From Diabrotica undecimpunctata (lineage: Eukaryota; Arthropoda; Insecta; Coleoptera; Chrysomelidae), in the NCBI RefSeq assembly GCF_040954645.1, contig NC_092805.1, forward strand, positions 14,898,741 through 14,962,740: DNA of 64,000 bases, read 5' to 3'. Position numbers and translations under genes: made by a program. The notes under the pieces are model-generated. The model had not been told where the DNA came from and ran no database searches. It was given only the letters and a program-made list of their open reading frames with translations. Of the stretch, positions 43,201 to 52,175 are shown in pieces (the stretch's first letter is position 1; every line of letters begins with the position of its first letter).

Positions 43201-44383
43201 GATGGTGTCCGATCATCAGCGAGACTGGGACCAATACCTTCCGTTCTTCACAATGGCCTACAGATCTGCTGTTAACGAATCAACAGGCCAGACACCAGCC
43301 AAAGTCCTATTCGGACGCGAAATGCGACTACCTTGTGATCTCGAGTTTGGATGTAAACCTGGAGAAGATGTAGCAGGTGAAGATTATGTGATCGAATTAC
43401 GAAGAAGAATGGACGATGTACATGAGTTGGTCCGTTCCCACCTTCAGATCGCTAGCGACAGAATGAAGAAACGGTACGATACGCAAGCCGAGAAGGGTTG
43501 CTTTAAGAAGAACGACAAAGTATGGCTGTATAATCCAAAGAAGCGAAAAGGTTGTTCTCCCAAATTGCAGCAGTTTTGGGAAGGTCCATACCTCATTATG
43601 GAGAAGATCAACGATGTCATCTACCGAATAAGCAAGATTCCGAGGGGAAAGCCGATGATAGTACACCATAACCGGTTGGCATCTTTCGAAGGTGACCACG
43701 ACGTAGATGAAGAAGTGGAAGTAAACCAAGTCCAAGATGTGTCTGACCTCACGTTTGAGGAATTCATGGGTGCCTATGGAGGTACCGGTAAAGCAAGACA
43801 TGGTGTTACCACTGAAGAAAAGCAAGATCTACTCGCGCTCCCCGATGACTACTCGCTGGCCCTTACCATCCCGGCCAGTATCAAAGACGCACCAGGGTTG
43901 GCATCCGTCTTTCGAAGGAAGTTTGGTCGAGTTGCAGAACTTCAATGCCAGGTGCCAGCTCCCGGTAAAACCTTGAAACTCCAAGATGCATCACGTTACC
44001 TTTTCTACCTGGTAACAAAAGACACTGCCCGTGACCAACCTACCTACCGAGATGTGTGGGAAGCCTTACTTCAATTGAGAGAGCACGTACTAGAGTCCGA
44101 CGTGCAAAAGTTAGCCATGCCAAAGTTGGAGTGCCGCCAATTAGATTGGAGGGTTATCCGAAATATGGTGGAGGAGATCTTTAAAGACACCGAAGTCCAG
44201 GTGTTAGTCTGTTGCAATCCGCATAGTTACTGGTGCGGAGAGAAAACCGTCCCTTGTCATTTTTATACAACTGGAAGTTGTAAAAGAGGGTCCAGTTGCC
44301 GATACCAGCATACAGTTCCGGTTTCAGTCCCGACAAGGTTCCAGGAGGAACCATCTTTTAAGAGGGGGGCAATGTTACGATAA
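40226..44383 (+). CDS. pol: Pol: protease, RT, RNase H, integrase, macrodomain-like tail, CCCH finger
   Basis: Pol lies in the -1 frame relative to gag, and its open frame extends upstream into the end of gag, so expression probably needs frameshifting. The start given is only a convention (TTG). Domains in order are: aspartic protease (LLVDTGATR), reverse transcriptase (CVDYRLLN, FGLCNAPATFERL, VYLDDIIVLG), RNase H (LDTDASNVGIGGVLSQ), and an integrase zinc-finger region. The integrase core follows (ALDIAGPFPE, IHSDQGRNFES, SDGMVERMNRT), then a GPY-type module (LQQFWEGPYLIMEKI). Residues about 1207-1330 add a TARG1/OARD1-like macrodomain, and residues about 1343-1362 a C-x7-C-x5-C-x3-H finger. 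The last codons run 11 bp into the 3' LTR. No stop interrupts 1385 codons. Confidence 0.93.
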   Translation: MKCREDSVYVDGDINGKKHTLLVDTGATRTIIRPTVINSRKKLLPTRLRLRTATGENANIHGEIQVQLGIGAEKFVHTVIVADIEEDVILGMDVMNMHGFQLDFKNKVIKVGNEEVFLHPHNDNTVQAAIKEDTVVPARSETIIVARLQGFVDEGRPVMMEPWNHDDEVGRGIIIGKELVTSAKEIPVRLINVNDYPVTIKKETKVGTCVPVTSIIRQATTSDNSNDKFDQMVAVAGQSLNQMEKRKLREFLRQYRDIFVPKGGKTGRTTVVKHKIDTGNAKPIRQTARRLPQAKREEAETIVQEMKNDGVIEPSTSPWVSPVVLVKKKDGTTRFCVDYRLLNNVTKKDSYPLPRIDDTLDTLAGSKLFSTLDLKSGYWQVEMDPVDKEKTAFTTGSGLWQFNVMPFGLCNAPATFERLMENVLRGLSWKTCLVYLDDIIVLGETFEDHLRNLENVFNRLKAAQLMLNPKKCQLFQGKVNYLGHIVSKEGVAVDKGKIDSIKEWPKPTDKHQVRSFLGLCTYYRRFIKKFADIAKPLTRLTEEAREYRWDIDCQNAFETLKKHLITAPILGYPLPEGEFILDTDASNVGIGGVLSQIQGGQERVLGYFSKVLSKPERNYCVTRRELLAVVKSVEHFYQYLYGRKFLIRTDHAALKWLMQFKNPEGQIARWIERLQEYDFKIEHRAGVSHRNADSLSRRPCPAECSHCNKTESKEAAVLRTTIVNDDWTPTKIREEQERDPVIQKIRKWKEENRRPPWQEISNLCSVVKTYWAQWDSFIIEDGLLKRVLENDDGSEKRRQLVIPKSRIAEVLRQLHDSPSGGHFGVRKTLQRIRERFYWMNSSDDVKDWCKKCTICATSNGPHRKRRAPMRQYNVGSPFERIALDIAGPFPESENGGKYMLVVMDYFTKWVEIYALPDQKAATVADKLIQEYISRFGVPLEIHSDQGRNFESDLFQGICDRLGMKKTRTTAYHPQSDGMVERMNRTVGKYLTKMVSDHQRDWDQYLPFFTMAYRSAVNESTGQTPAKVLFGREMRLPCDLEFGCKPGEDVAGEDYVIELRRRMDDVHELVRSHLQIASDRMKKRYDTQAEKGCFKKNDKVWLYNPKKRKGCSPKLQQFWEGPYLIMEKINDVIYRISKIPRGKPMIVHHNRLASFEGDHDVDEEVEVNQVQDVSDLTFEEFMGAYGGTGKARHGVTTEEKQDLLALPDDYSLALTIPASIKDAPGLASVFRRKFGRVAELQCQVPAPGKTLKLQDASRYLFYLVTKDTARDQPTYRDVWEALLQLREHVLESDVQKLAMPKLECRQLDWRVIRNMVEEIFKDTEVQVLVCCNPHSYWCGEKTVPCHFYTTGSCKRGSSCRYQHTVPVSVPTRFQEEPSFKRGAMLR
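43844..44216 (+). other. Macrodomain-like segment of Pol
   Basis: The segment DYSLALTIPASIKDAPGLAS, VFRRKFGRVAELQ, then SRYLFYLVTKDTA..PTY, ALLQLREHV, LAMPKLEC, LDWRVIRNMVEEIF and VQVLVC follows the plan of TARG1/OARD1-type macrodomains, which bind ADP-ribose and remove it from proteins. The Lys of the KFG motif is kept. The glycine-rich loop and the neighbouring catalytic Asp region seem changed (ECRQLDW, two residues shorter), so binding without catalysis is possible. Recognition is from memory, not a search. Confidence 0.7.
44254..44312 (+). other. CCCH zinc-finger segment of Pol
   Basis: CHFYTTGSCKRGSSCRYQH has the spacing C-x7-C-x5-C-x3-H, a CCCH finger of the type that usually binds RNA. 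It sits about 20 codons before the Pol stop. Confidence 0.8.
44360..44372 (+). other. Polypurine tract
   Basis: AAGAGGGGGGCAA lies directly before the 3' LTR. It is the expected primer for plus-strand synthesis, and it is still inside the pol frame. Confidence 0.8.
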
Positions 44384-44748
44384 TTATCCTGGCCTAAAAT
44401 AACCGTAAATATATTATGACTAATTCACTAATATGTTGTAGATTATACGAGAGAATTCTACCAGCTGGCAGAGAGAAAACCGGTCAGACGATGACCTTCT
44501 AGTATACATCAGAGGAGTTCTCCTGAATTCTAGGCCAGTTGTGGTTTTATATATAATAATGGACATTTTATTTGGAAGAACAGTTAATTCTGAACGACGC
44601 GCTCGCGATAAAATGTTACGTTCGCTTTTTAATAAATTATGTATGTTTAGTGAAAATAAATAAATATCAGTCATTGTGCTTTTTAATGAATTAAGATAAG
44701 AACAAGACATTATAAATTAAAGACTTAACAATTAATAAATTCACAACA
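44373..44748 (+). repeat. 3' LTR of the Gypsy element
   Basis: It is 376 bp and appears identical to 38443-38818, including an identical minus-strand 96-codon frame. Pol ends at 44383 inside it. ATAC follows as the target duplication. Confidence 0.95.
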
Positions 44749-46006
44749 ATACAAAATACTCACAAACATCATTAATCGAAGACTACAACCTCTCACGGAA
44801 AAAATCATCGGGGAATATCAAGCAGGGTTTAGGCAAAATAGATCTACCATTGACCAACTATTTACAGTTAAACAAATACTAGCCAAAGCATGGGAATATG
44901 ACATGGACGTTTACAATCTCTTTGTAGATTTTAAACAAGCCTATGATTCAATAGATAGAACAATTCTACCTAATATACTGAAAGAATTTGGCATACCATC
45001 AAAATTAATACGACTAGTGCAAATGACAATGACAGAAACAGAAGCACAGGTATGTATTCAGGGACAGATCACTGATGCGTTTACGATAACGCAAGGACTG
45101 AAACAAGGCGACGGACTAGCTCCAACGCTCTTTAATCTTGTTCTGGAATATGTAATTAGACGGTTGACGGTGAGCGGAAATAACATACTTACAAACAAGT
45201 CTACCCAATTAGCAGCATACGCAGATGACATAAACATAATGAGCAGAACAATGAATGCAGCGGAAGAAACCTACGTTGAGTTGAAACAGAGTGCAGAAGC
45301 AGTAGGGCTATTAGCAATAAATACAAATAAAACAAAACTACTCATACAAACCAGATCAAATAGACCGGTGCAACAACACTTTATTGACGATATAGAACAT
45401 GTAAATAGATTCACATACCTAGGAATGGATCTGGTCGCAAGCAATGAAGAAGAACCGGAAATAAATAGAAGGCTTGTGCTGGCAAATAAAGCCTATTTCG
45501 CGATGGGCCACATATTCAAATCGCGAGACGTACACCGGAAAACAAAACTCCGGGTCTATAAAACAATAATCAGGCCCATAGTAAGTTATGGTTGCGAAAC
45601 ATGGGTGGTGACACAGAAATCTGCCAATGCATTAGATGTGTTTGAAAGAAAAATATTACGTAGGATCATGGGCCCAATAAGTGAAAACAACAACTGGCAA
45701 ATTAGGTACAATAGAGAAATATACGAGCAATATAGCGAACCAACTCTAGCACAACATACTAAACTGCAGAGATTACGATGGGCAGGGCACGTGGTCCGCA
45801 TGCATGAGAATAGAATCCCCAGAAAATTATTAAATGCAAGAATGCAGGGAAAAAGACCTGTTGGAAGACCTAAAAAGAGATGGGAAGATGAAGTCGATGA
45901 GGATACCAGGAACTGCCTGGGAACGCGTTCATGGAAAAGAACAGCGGTAAATAGAGATGGTTGGAGAAGCCTGTTGAAGGAGGCCAAGGCCCGATTTGGG
46001 CTGTAG
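44749..46006 (+). pseudogene. LINE reverse transcriptase, 3' part
   Basis: After the 3' LTR the frame resumes YKILTNIINRRLQPLTEKII and continues YQAGFRQNRSTIDQLF, LFVDFKQAYDSIDR, GLKQGDGLAPTLFNLVLE and AAYADDINIMSR, the catalytic YADD box. The C-terminal part includes RFTYLGMDL, IYKTIIRPIVSYGCETW, FERKILRRIMGP, RLRWAGHVVRMHENRIP and GRPKKRWED. It ends KARFGL at 46006. No stop breaks this half. The only lesion in the recognised coding part is the nested Gypsy element, plus the 5' truncation. Confidence 0.85.
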
Positions 46007-46023
46007 CGCCATTGGATGGATGG

Positions 46024-46740
46024 TATTCTCAAACCACGATTCAAAAAGCGTCCCTTTGATGTCTTGGTAGTAGTCTAGAGAACTGTCTTTAATGACTTGC
46101 CTCTAGAATGGGGTACGTCTATTTGGCATTTTCTTGTACCGTTTGTCCAGACTTTATCTATCGTTTCGTGAGAATCAAACCAAGTCTCGTCCAGATAATA
46201 AATGTCTCTATAGTCACTGCGGTATTGTGAATTTTTTTCGATATATTCATTCCTCCATTTTATTAGGCGGCTACTTTCCATTACGGTTTCTCTCTCATTG
46301 ACAGTTTTATATTTCAAATCATTTTTGGTCAAAAATCTTCCCAAAGTTTCTGTGGAATAATCATCAACAATATGTTTTTCTTTTAATTTTGCCATGATAT
46401 TGTTTAGGTTAGGCATAACTTTAGCTGCATACATATTATATATTGTCTCACTAATAGGTTCCAAGAGGTGAGGTTGAATTTTTTTAGAGCTTCCCAAATC
46501 CTTTCTTGTTGTTCTACTTTTCGAACCTGTCTTTATTAAACGGTAGGAATCTACACTGTTGCACCAGAAATGTTTGTTAAAACCGCCGTTTGCTTAACAG
46601 CTTCATATTTGGTCATTTTTTTAGAAAGTCCATCAAACACATCTAATACCATATTTTGCTCAGTTACACACAAATTCTTCCTTTGCTGAGTACTTGGCCC
46701 CACACCTTCATCTTCTAAATTATCCGTAGGTTTAACACCA
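46024..46740 (-). pseudogene. DD82E transposase, proximal part (right of the nested LINE)
   Basis: On the minus strand a probable exon starts near 46740, after a TGTAG acceptor (NGVKPTDNLEDEGVGPSTQQ, QNMVLDVFDGLSKKMTKYEAV). A frame break follows, then MGSSKKIQPHLLEPISETIY, FLTKNDLKYKTVNERETVM, WRNEYIEKN and DIYYLDETWFDSHETI (first catalytic Asp). It ends with VPHSRGKSLK and FESWFENT at the LINE target duplication. FESWFENT joins LLPNLKENSVIVMDNA on the other side of the 8-kb insertion. Its upstream exon is separated by another LINE (46753-48543), which landed in the probable intron. Confidence 0.78.
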
Positions 46741-46752
46741 TTCTACATATAT

Positions 46753-48543
46753 CTTCTTCTTCTTCTTCTTCTAATGGCGCTACAACCCTTTGTGAGTCTT
46801 GGCCTGCTTAACAATGTTCTTCCATTCTGCCCTGTCGGATACTTTCCTTCGCCACTGCCTGATGTTCATGGTTTTAAGATCCCTCTCTACGTCGTCTATC
46901 CATCTTTTACGGGGCCTTCCTCTTGTTCTGTTTCCTTGGGGCTTCCATCTCTGGACTACTTTTACAGCTCGATTATCTGGCATTCTTTCTAGGTGACCAA
47001 GCCAGTTTAGTCTTTGTGATTTTACAAATCTGACAATATCTGCGCTCTGCATTAGTTCATCCAGCTCGTGGTTCATTTTAATTCTCCACGAACTATCGCT
47101 GCATTGGGTTGGTCCAAATATCTTCCTTAGTATTTTGCGCTCAAATATTCTCAGTTGATTTTCATCACTGGTTGAGAGGGTCCACGTTTCACATCCATAT
47201 GTGACCACTGGTTTAATTACTGTTTTGTAGATTCTCAGCTTAGACTCACGATTCAGTAACTTACTTTTCATTAAGTCTTTGTATGCATAAAAGCACTTAT
47301 TACCGCTAAGAATCCGTGCTTGTATTGATTGACCGATGTTGTTGTTGTCATTTATTATTGAGCCTAGGTAGGGAAAAGTGGAGGCATATTTGTAGGTATG
47401 GTTGTCTACCTTCAGATTCTCATGTTCATTCGATTTTGTGCACTCCATATATTTTGTTTTGCTTTCATTTATATATAGACCAAACGTAGCAGCTTCTCGT
47501 TTCAGTTCTATAACTTTTTCGCTCAATAACCTTTTGTTGCGGCTTATTATGGCAACATCATCCGCATATGCGCATATTTGCATAGATCTTGTATCAATAC
47601 AGCCGTTTACACCCAGTTTTCTAAGAACAGCTTTTAAAGTTAGATTAAAAAGTGTTGTTGATAAGGCATCCCCTTGTCTAACTCCATTTTCAATCTCAAA
47701 GGCCTGCGTCATATCTCCATCTATTCTCACCATAGCTTTGGAACCCTCCAGAGTAATTCGTATAAGTTTAACCAACTTATTGGTTATCCCTAACATAGAT
47801 AGTTGCTTTAACATCTTTTGTCGATCTACTACGTCAAACGCCTGTTTGAAATCGATATACAAGTTGTAAATAGGTATGTTATATTCAACACATTTTTCAT
47901 GTATACCTCTTAACATATGTATTTGGTCTATAGTTGACTTCTTTGGTCTGAAGCCACATTGGTATTCACCAATAATCTCCTCCGAAAACGATTCCAGGCG
48001 GCTATATATAATTCCTGATAATATCTTGTAGATGACATTTAAAACTGTTATGCCCCTATAATTTTTGCAGAGTCGTTTGTCTCTCCCTTTGTACATAGGA
48101 AGTATGATTCCCACTTTCCAATCTTCTGGGATGACTTCTAGTGTCCATATGCGGTCGATTAGTTTATGGATACGCCTCCATAGCGCATGTCCACCATTAT
48201 TTATTAGTTCTGCAGTTATTCCATCTGTGCCAGGTGCTTTGTTATTTTTTAGATGTTTTATGACGTTTATCGTTTCTTCCAATGTTGGTTGCTCAACTAG
48301 TTGTTCTGCTGTGTGGTGAATTATCTCTTCATCTTCGTTTTGTTCTTTTTCTGGGCTTAACAGCTCTTGAAAATGCTCCTTCCACCTTTTCATTATTTCC
48401 TCTTTCTCGCTGATAATTGCCCCATTTTTGTCCTTACAGACTGTTGATCTTGTTATGTATCCTTGGGTGCATTGCTTGATTTCCTTGTAAAATTTTCTAG
48501 CCTCTCTTCTGTTATTATAATCTGTAATTTGTTGTATTTTTCT
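46753..48543 (-). mobile_element. 5'-truncated RTE-like LINE with 13-bp TSD and (GAA)n tail
   Basis: ATTCTACATATAT flanks both sides (46740-46752 and 48544-48556). The 3' end is a run of GAA repeats at 46753-46771 read on the minus strand. The element is truncated just before the reverse transcriptase. It lies inside the leader or intron of the DD82E copy to its left. Confidence 0.92.
46780..48393 (-). CDS. LINE reverse transcriptase, open, 537 codons, 5'-truncated
   Basis: The frame is uninterrupted. Linker: MKRWKEHFQELLSPEKEQNE. RT blocks: NKAPGTDGITAELI, VGIILPMYKGRDKRL, KNYRGITVLN, YQCGFRPKKSTIDQIHML, NLYIDFKQAFDVVDR, GVRQGDALSTTLFNLTL and CAYADDVAIISR (YADD catalytic box). C-terminal part: FPYLGSII, IYKTVIKPVVTYGCETWTL, FERKILRKIFGP, RLNWLGHLERMPDNRAV, GRPRKRWIDDVE and KTHKGL. 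The endonuclease is absent, so it cannot retrotranspose by itself, but the RT has no visible lesion. It is a relative, not a close copy, of the LINE at 38005-46022. Confidence 0.88.
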   Translation of the reverse strand: MKRWKEHFQELLSPEKEQNEDEEIIHHTAEQLVEQPTLEETINVIKHLKNNKAPGTDGITAELINNGGHALWRRIHKLIDRIWTLEVIPEDWKVGIILPMYKGRDKRLCKNYRGITVLNVIYKILSGIIYSRLESFSEEIIGEYQCGFRPKKSTIDQIHMLRGIHEKCVEYNIPIYNLYIDFKQAFDVVDRQKMLKQLSMLGITNKLVKLIRITLEGSKAMVRIDGDMTQAFEIENGVRQGDALSTTLFNLTLKAVLRKLGVNGCIDTRSMQICAYADDVAIISRNKRLLSEKVIELKREAATFGLYINESKTKYMECTKSNEHENLKVDNHTYKYASTFPYLGSIINDNNNIGQSIQARILSGNKCFYAYKDLMKSKLLNRESKLRIYKTVIKPVVTYGCETWTLSTSDENQLRIFERKILRKIFGPTQCSDSSWRIKMNHELDELMQSADIVRFVKSQRLNWLGHLERMPDNRAVKVVQRWKPQGNRTRGRPRKRWIDDVERDLKTMNIRQWRRKVSDRAEWKNIVKQAKTHKGL

Positions 48544-48638
48544 ATTCTACATATATACAATTCACCAATCCACACACATACATAATACATTTCAATTACA
48601 CAACTCACAAACACATAAACACACACACACAACACAAT

Positions 48639-49335
48639 ATGCCACGAACACGATCAAAAGCACGAAAACAAAAAGAACCACCCAAACCACCAAAAACACC
48701 AGACACAGACTGGTACACCGATTCAGATGCACATTCCATTTCATCACACACATCACACGTGTCTGTCAATATAGATGGACACGAACCATGGTTGCCACAG
48801 GAATGAGAGCAGGCTCTGGGAGAGATCTGCCACCATAATCCTGAGGCGGCCAGCGAGCACCTCACACTAATACTCCAAAACGTACACCAAAAAACAAAAA
48901 AATCATCACCCACACCAGAGCAAATTAGAAAACTAATCAATAATGCTTTATGTCCGCTTATCCTGGATTCCGCCCACAACCAACCATACCACCACCCTCT
49001 CCCCCACCTCCACCTGAACCAATCACATCCACACCAGCTCGCCGTACCCCCAAACACACAGAACACACACACACATAAATACTACATCACACTAATCCCT
49101 AGGAAGGTTTCTAGCCAAAGAAAACTTCTCAGAACCCTCAAAAATAATAACCTCCTTGAAGACATCCCTTTCGACCTAGAAACGGAATCATCCGAAAACC
49201 AGACCATCCTCTACATTGCGGGTCCCATTCCCAATATTCACATCACATCGAATACACACATCAAAACCCACACACACATCTATCATTTACACACATTACA
49301 CTTTACCTATACGCTCACATTCATAAACATATAGA
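48639..49335 (+). pseudogene. Unrecognised CA-rich ORF, 232 codons with one in-frame TGA
   Basis: From ATG 48639 the frame reads MPRTRSKARKQKEPPKPPKT, DTDWYTDSDAHSISS and EPWLPQE, then a TGA at about 48804. It continues in the same frame with EQALGEICHHNPEAASEHL, LIPRKVSSQRKLLRTLKNN and FDLETESSENQTILYIAGP to a stop at 49335. The plus strand is rich in ACAC and poor in G, unlike its neighbours. A basic start followed by an acidic patch suits a nucleic-acid-binding ORF1 of a retrotransposon, but no family is recognised. The coding signal is moderate only. Confidence 0.4.
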
Positions 49336-50276
49336 AATCCAACTTTCATAAACATATAGAAATCTAATAACACACAACCAACATATACCAACATATCACA
49401 ATCATAAAAACCAGAACAGTAAACAGTGAGCAACACACACACTCCTTAAGAGTCGAATTAAATATCACAAGGACAGGGGGAGACTGATTTTCTGTGGTTT
49501 CCCAATTTCATTGCACAACGATACCTGATCCTAGGTGAGGACTCAGCCTCAACTATCCTCCATGCGTTTTTCCAAAAAAACAAACAATGGCGAACAATCT
49601 GAAAGGAACCGTTTTCCACGGAACTTGTACTTAGTAGTGGGCTTGGTCCACACGGCTCCAATAAGGCGGTAATAGTTCTTTTAACACTTCTGCTTATAGC
49701 GGAGGTACCCGGTCTTAGTCAACTGAACCAAACACGCAAACTGCACCAAAACATAAATCTCCATCCTTGAAGAAGCGCAAAGCTTAAACAAGGTTAAAAC
49801 TCTGGCTCTCATTCTAAAAATCTCAATGAATTGATTAACACTTCTACTAACTACAGTTAATTTTTAATATGTAATGAATGCTAGATTTTCTTGTTCTATT
49901 ATATAAAAAAATAGAATTACCACTTTTTCTGTTTCTTTAACGATGTTGTCCTTATTTAAGTTATTTGAAATTATCTTCTGTGTCTAAAAATCAACAGTTT
50001 CCACTAATTACCTGTAATTTCCACTAATTTTTACCTCTTGTTCAAGCTCTTACACTTTACTAAATTCAGCATAATTTTTTGTACAATCATTACTTCCTAA
50101 TCACTATTTTCTTTTTAAAACAATATTATTGTTTTCTGATTATATTTCCAAATGTATATCTTTATTCAAACAACAACTAAAAGAAGAAAATAACATCCAA
50201 CGAGAAATCAATCAATTCGAAGAAATAATTAAGAAAACTAAACAAGATCTGCTAAAACCAAACAAAGAAGAAATCT
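49336..50276. other. Non-coding stretch with a short tandem repeat
   Basis: A 24-bp unit (TTCATAAACATATAGAAATCxAA) occurs twice at 49319-49368. The region 49470-49690 is more GC-balanced than its surroundings and resembles a TE untranslated region, but no family is recognised. The frame at 50129-50326 is not called. Confidence 0.35.
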
Positions 50277-52175
50277 TGGATGACTCCAGAAATCCTTCAC
50301 TTAATGGAACGCAGAAGGTTAATTAAAGGAAATAAAGATGAATACAAAAAAATGCAGGCTTACATCAGAAGAAAAATAAGAGAAGCTAAAGAAAAAGAAG
50401 CTGTAGAGAAATGTAAAGAAATAGAAAGACTACAAGCCAAGCATGACAATTTTAATGTACACAAAAAGGTAAAAGAAATAACGGGTACTTTTAAAAAGAG
50501 AACACAAATGAAACTCATAGACACCAATGGAAAATTAATCATTGACACCCAAGAGATGAAGGACAAATGGAGACTATATTTGGAGACACTTTTTCAAGAT
50601 CAAAGAACGGATTATAGGCATCCATTTTCAGAGAGGATGACGGGCCCGGACATACTTAAATCCGAGGTAGAAGAAGCAATAAAACGGATGAAAAGCAGAA
50701 AAGCTGTAGGGCCTGATAATATCGAAGCTGAATTTTTAAAACTCTTGGAGGATGAAGGAATAAATTGGATCACGGCTGTCTTCAATAAAATATACAATAC
50801 AGGAATCATCCCTGATAAATGGCTAGAATCAGAATTCATAGCGATACCTAAAAAACAGGGGGCTAAAAAGTGCGAAGAATATCGAACAATCAGCCTAATG
50901 AGCCACATGTTGAAACTGTTTCTTAGAGTCATCCATGGAAGAATTTATAAGAAGTGCGAGGAACAAATATCAGACAGACAGTTCGGCTTCATTAACGCAG
51001 TGGGTACCAGAGAGGCACTTTTCGGAGTACAAGTACTGATTCAAAGATGCAGGGACGTTAACTGCGACGTATACGCGTGCTTGATCGACTATGAAAAGGC
51101 ATTTGACAGAGTTCAACATCAAAAGATGATAAACATTTTAAAAGAAACAGACCTGGATGACAAAGACCTCAGAATAATTTCAGAACTATACTGGAATCAG
51201 ACCGCATACATGAAAATTAACGGAGAAGGAACAGATCACATAAAAATACTACGCGGAGTTAGACAGGGATGTATTCTATCGCCGTTGATATTTAATATGT
51301 ACTCAGAAAAAATTTTTAACGAGACTCTTTACGGAATAGACGAAGGCATCCTTCTAAATGGTGAAAGAGTAAACAATGTTAGATATGCCGACGACACCAT
51401 GGTGATAGCAGATAGTTTAGAGGGACTTCAGAGGCTAATGGACAGAATAAACGAGGACAGTCAACAGTACGGACTAAACATTAATACCCACAAAACCAAA
51501 CAAATGATTGTCAGCAAGGAGAATATAAATGGGGCTCATCTATACATTAATGGGACGCAGATAGAGCGAGTAAAACAGTATTGCTACCTGGGAACTATTA
51601 TAAACGAACAGTGGAGCAATGTACAGGAAATAAAGTGCCGCATAGGAAAGGCAAGAACGGTCTTTAACAAAATGAGCGCCATCTTCAAAAGTCACAACAT
51701 ATCCCTAGATACAAAAATGAGACATTTGAGATGCTATGTTTTCTCTGTGTTGTTGTACGGGGCGGAGGCATGGACGCTTACAGACACACCACTATTAAAA
51801 AACTTGAAGCATTTGAGATGTGGCTTTATAGAAGAATGCTGAGAATATCATGGACAGCAAGGATCACGAACAAGGAAGTTCTAGAAAAAATGAAGAAGGA
51901 ACCAGAGATTGTGTTTACGATCAAACGCATAAAATTGCAATATCTGGGACACGTTATGAGAAATCAGCACCGTTACTCCCTGCTGCAGTCTATATTGCAA
52001 GGTAAAGTCAAAGGTAAGCGAGGACCCGGTAGAAGGAGAATATCATGGCTGCGGAATTTAAGAACATGGTTTAAGAAAACCTCAACGGAGCTGTTTCGAG
52101 CCGCAGCGAGCAAGGTCATTATTGCCAATATGATTTCCAACATCCGAAACGGATAGGAACCAGAAGAAGAATTCA
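50277..52175 (+). pseudogene. 5'-truncated RTE-like LINE with a single 1-bp frameshift
   Basis: The frame 50280-51785 has MTPEILHLMERRRLIKGN, SRKAVGPDNIEAEFL, FIAIPKKQGAKKCEEYRTI, FGFINAVGTREALFG, CLIDYEKAFDRVQHQ, GVRQGCILSPLIFNMYSE and VRYADDTMVIADSL. Near 51797 a run of six A, where seven are needed, shifts the frame. The rest continues in the next frame: KKLEAFEMWLYRRMLRISWT, LQYLGHVMRNQH, GKVKGKRGPGRRRISWL and ASKVIIANMISNIRNG (stop at 52156). An AGAAGAAGAA tail ends the element. Truncation at about 50277 removes the endonuclease. Apart from the homopolymer change the RT is open. Confidence 0.85.

Larger units (their letters stand above)
38443..44748 (+). mobile_element. Ty3/Gypsy LTR retrotransposon, complete, 4-bp TSD
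   Basis: The element is 6306 bp: a 376-bp LTR at each end (TG...CA), a primer-binding site, gag, pol and a polypurine tract. ATAC precedes the 5' LTR (38439-38442) and follows the 3' LTR (44749-44752). By eye the two LTRs show no difference, and both gag and pol are open, so the insertion is young and could still be active. The order protease, RT, RNase H, integrase makes it Ty3/Gypsy. There is no env-like third frame. Its unusual parts are a SAP domain in Gag and a macrodomain plus CCCH finger at the end of Pol. Confidence 0.95.
38005..46022 (+). mobile_element. RTE-like LINE with 13-bp TSD, itself split by a Gypsy element
   Basis: LINE sequence runs 38005-38442 and 44749-46022. GTATTCTCAAACC flanks it at 37992-38004 and 46023-46035. 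The 3' end has a short TTGGATGGATG tail. The 5' end is truncated within the linker before the reverse transcriptase. The reading frame crosses the Gypsy insertion after one 4-bp duplication (ATAC) is discounted: ISLLCSGY before, YKILTNIINRRL after. The LINE was therefore open when the Gypsy element landed. Confidence 0.92.

Noticed and set aside
48600..49300. ACAC-rich sequence as a microsatellite or telomere-like array
   Set aside because: The repeats are short and irregular, and a 232-codon frame runs through them, so it is described as an unrecognised frame instead.
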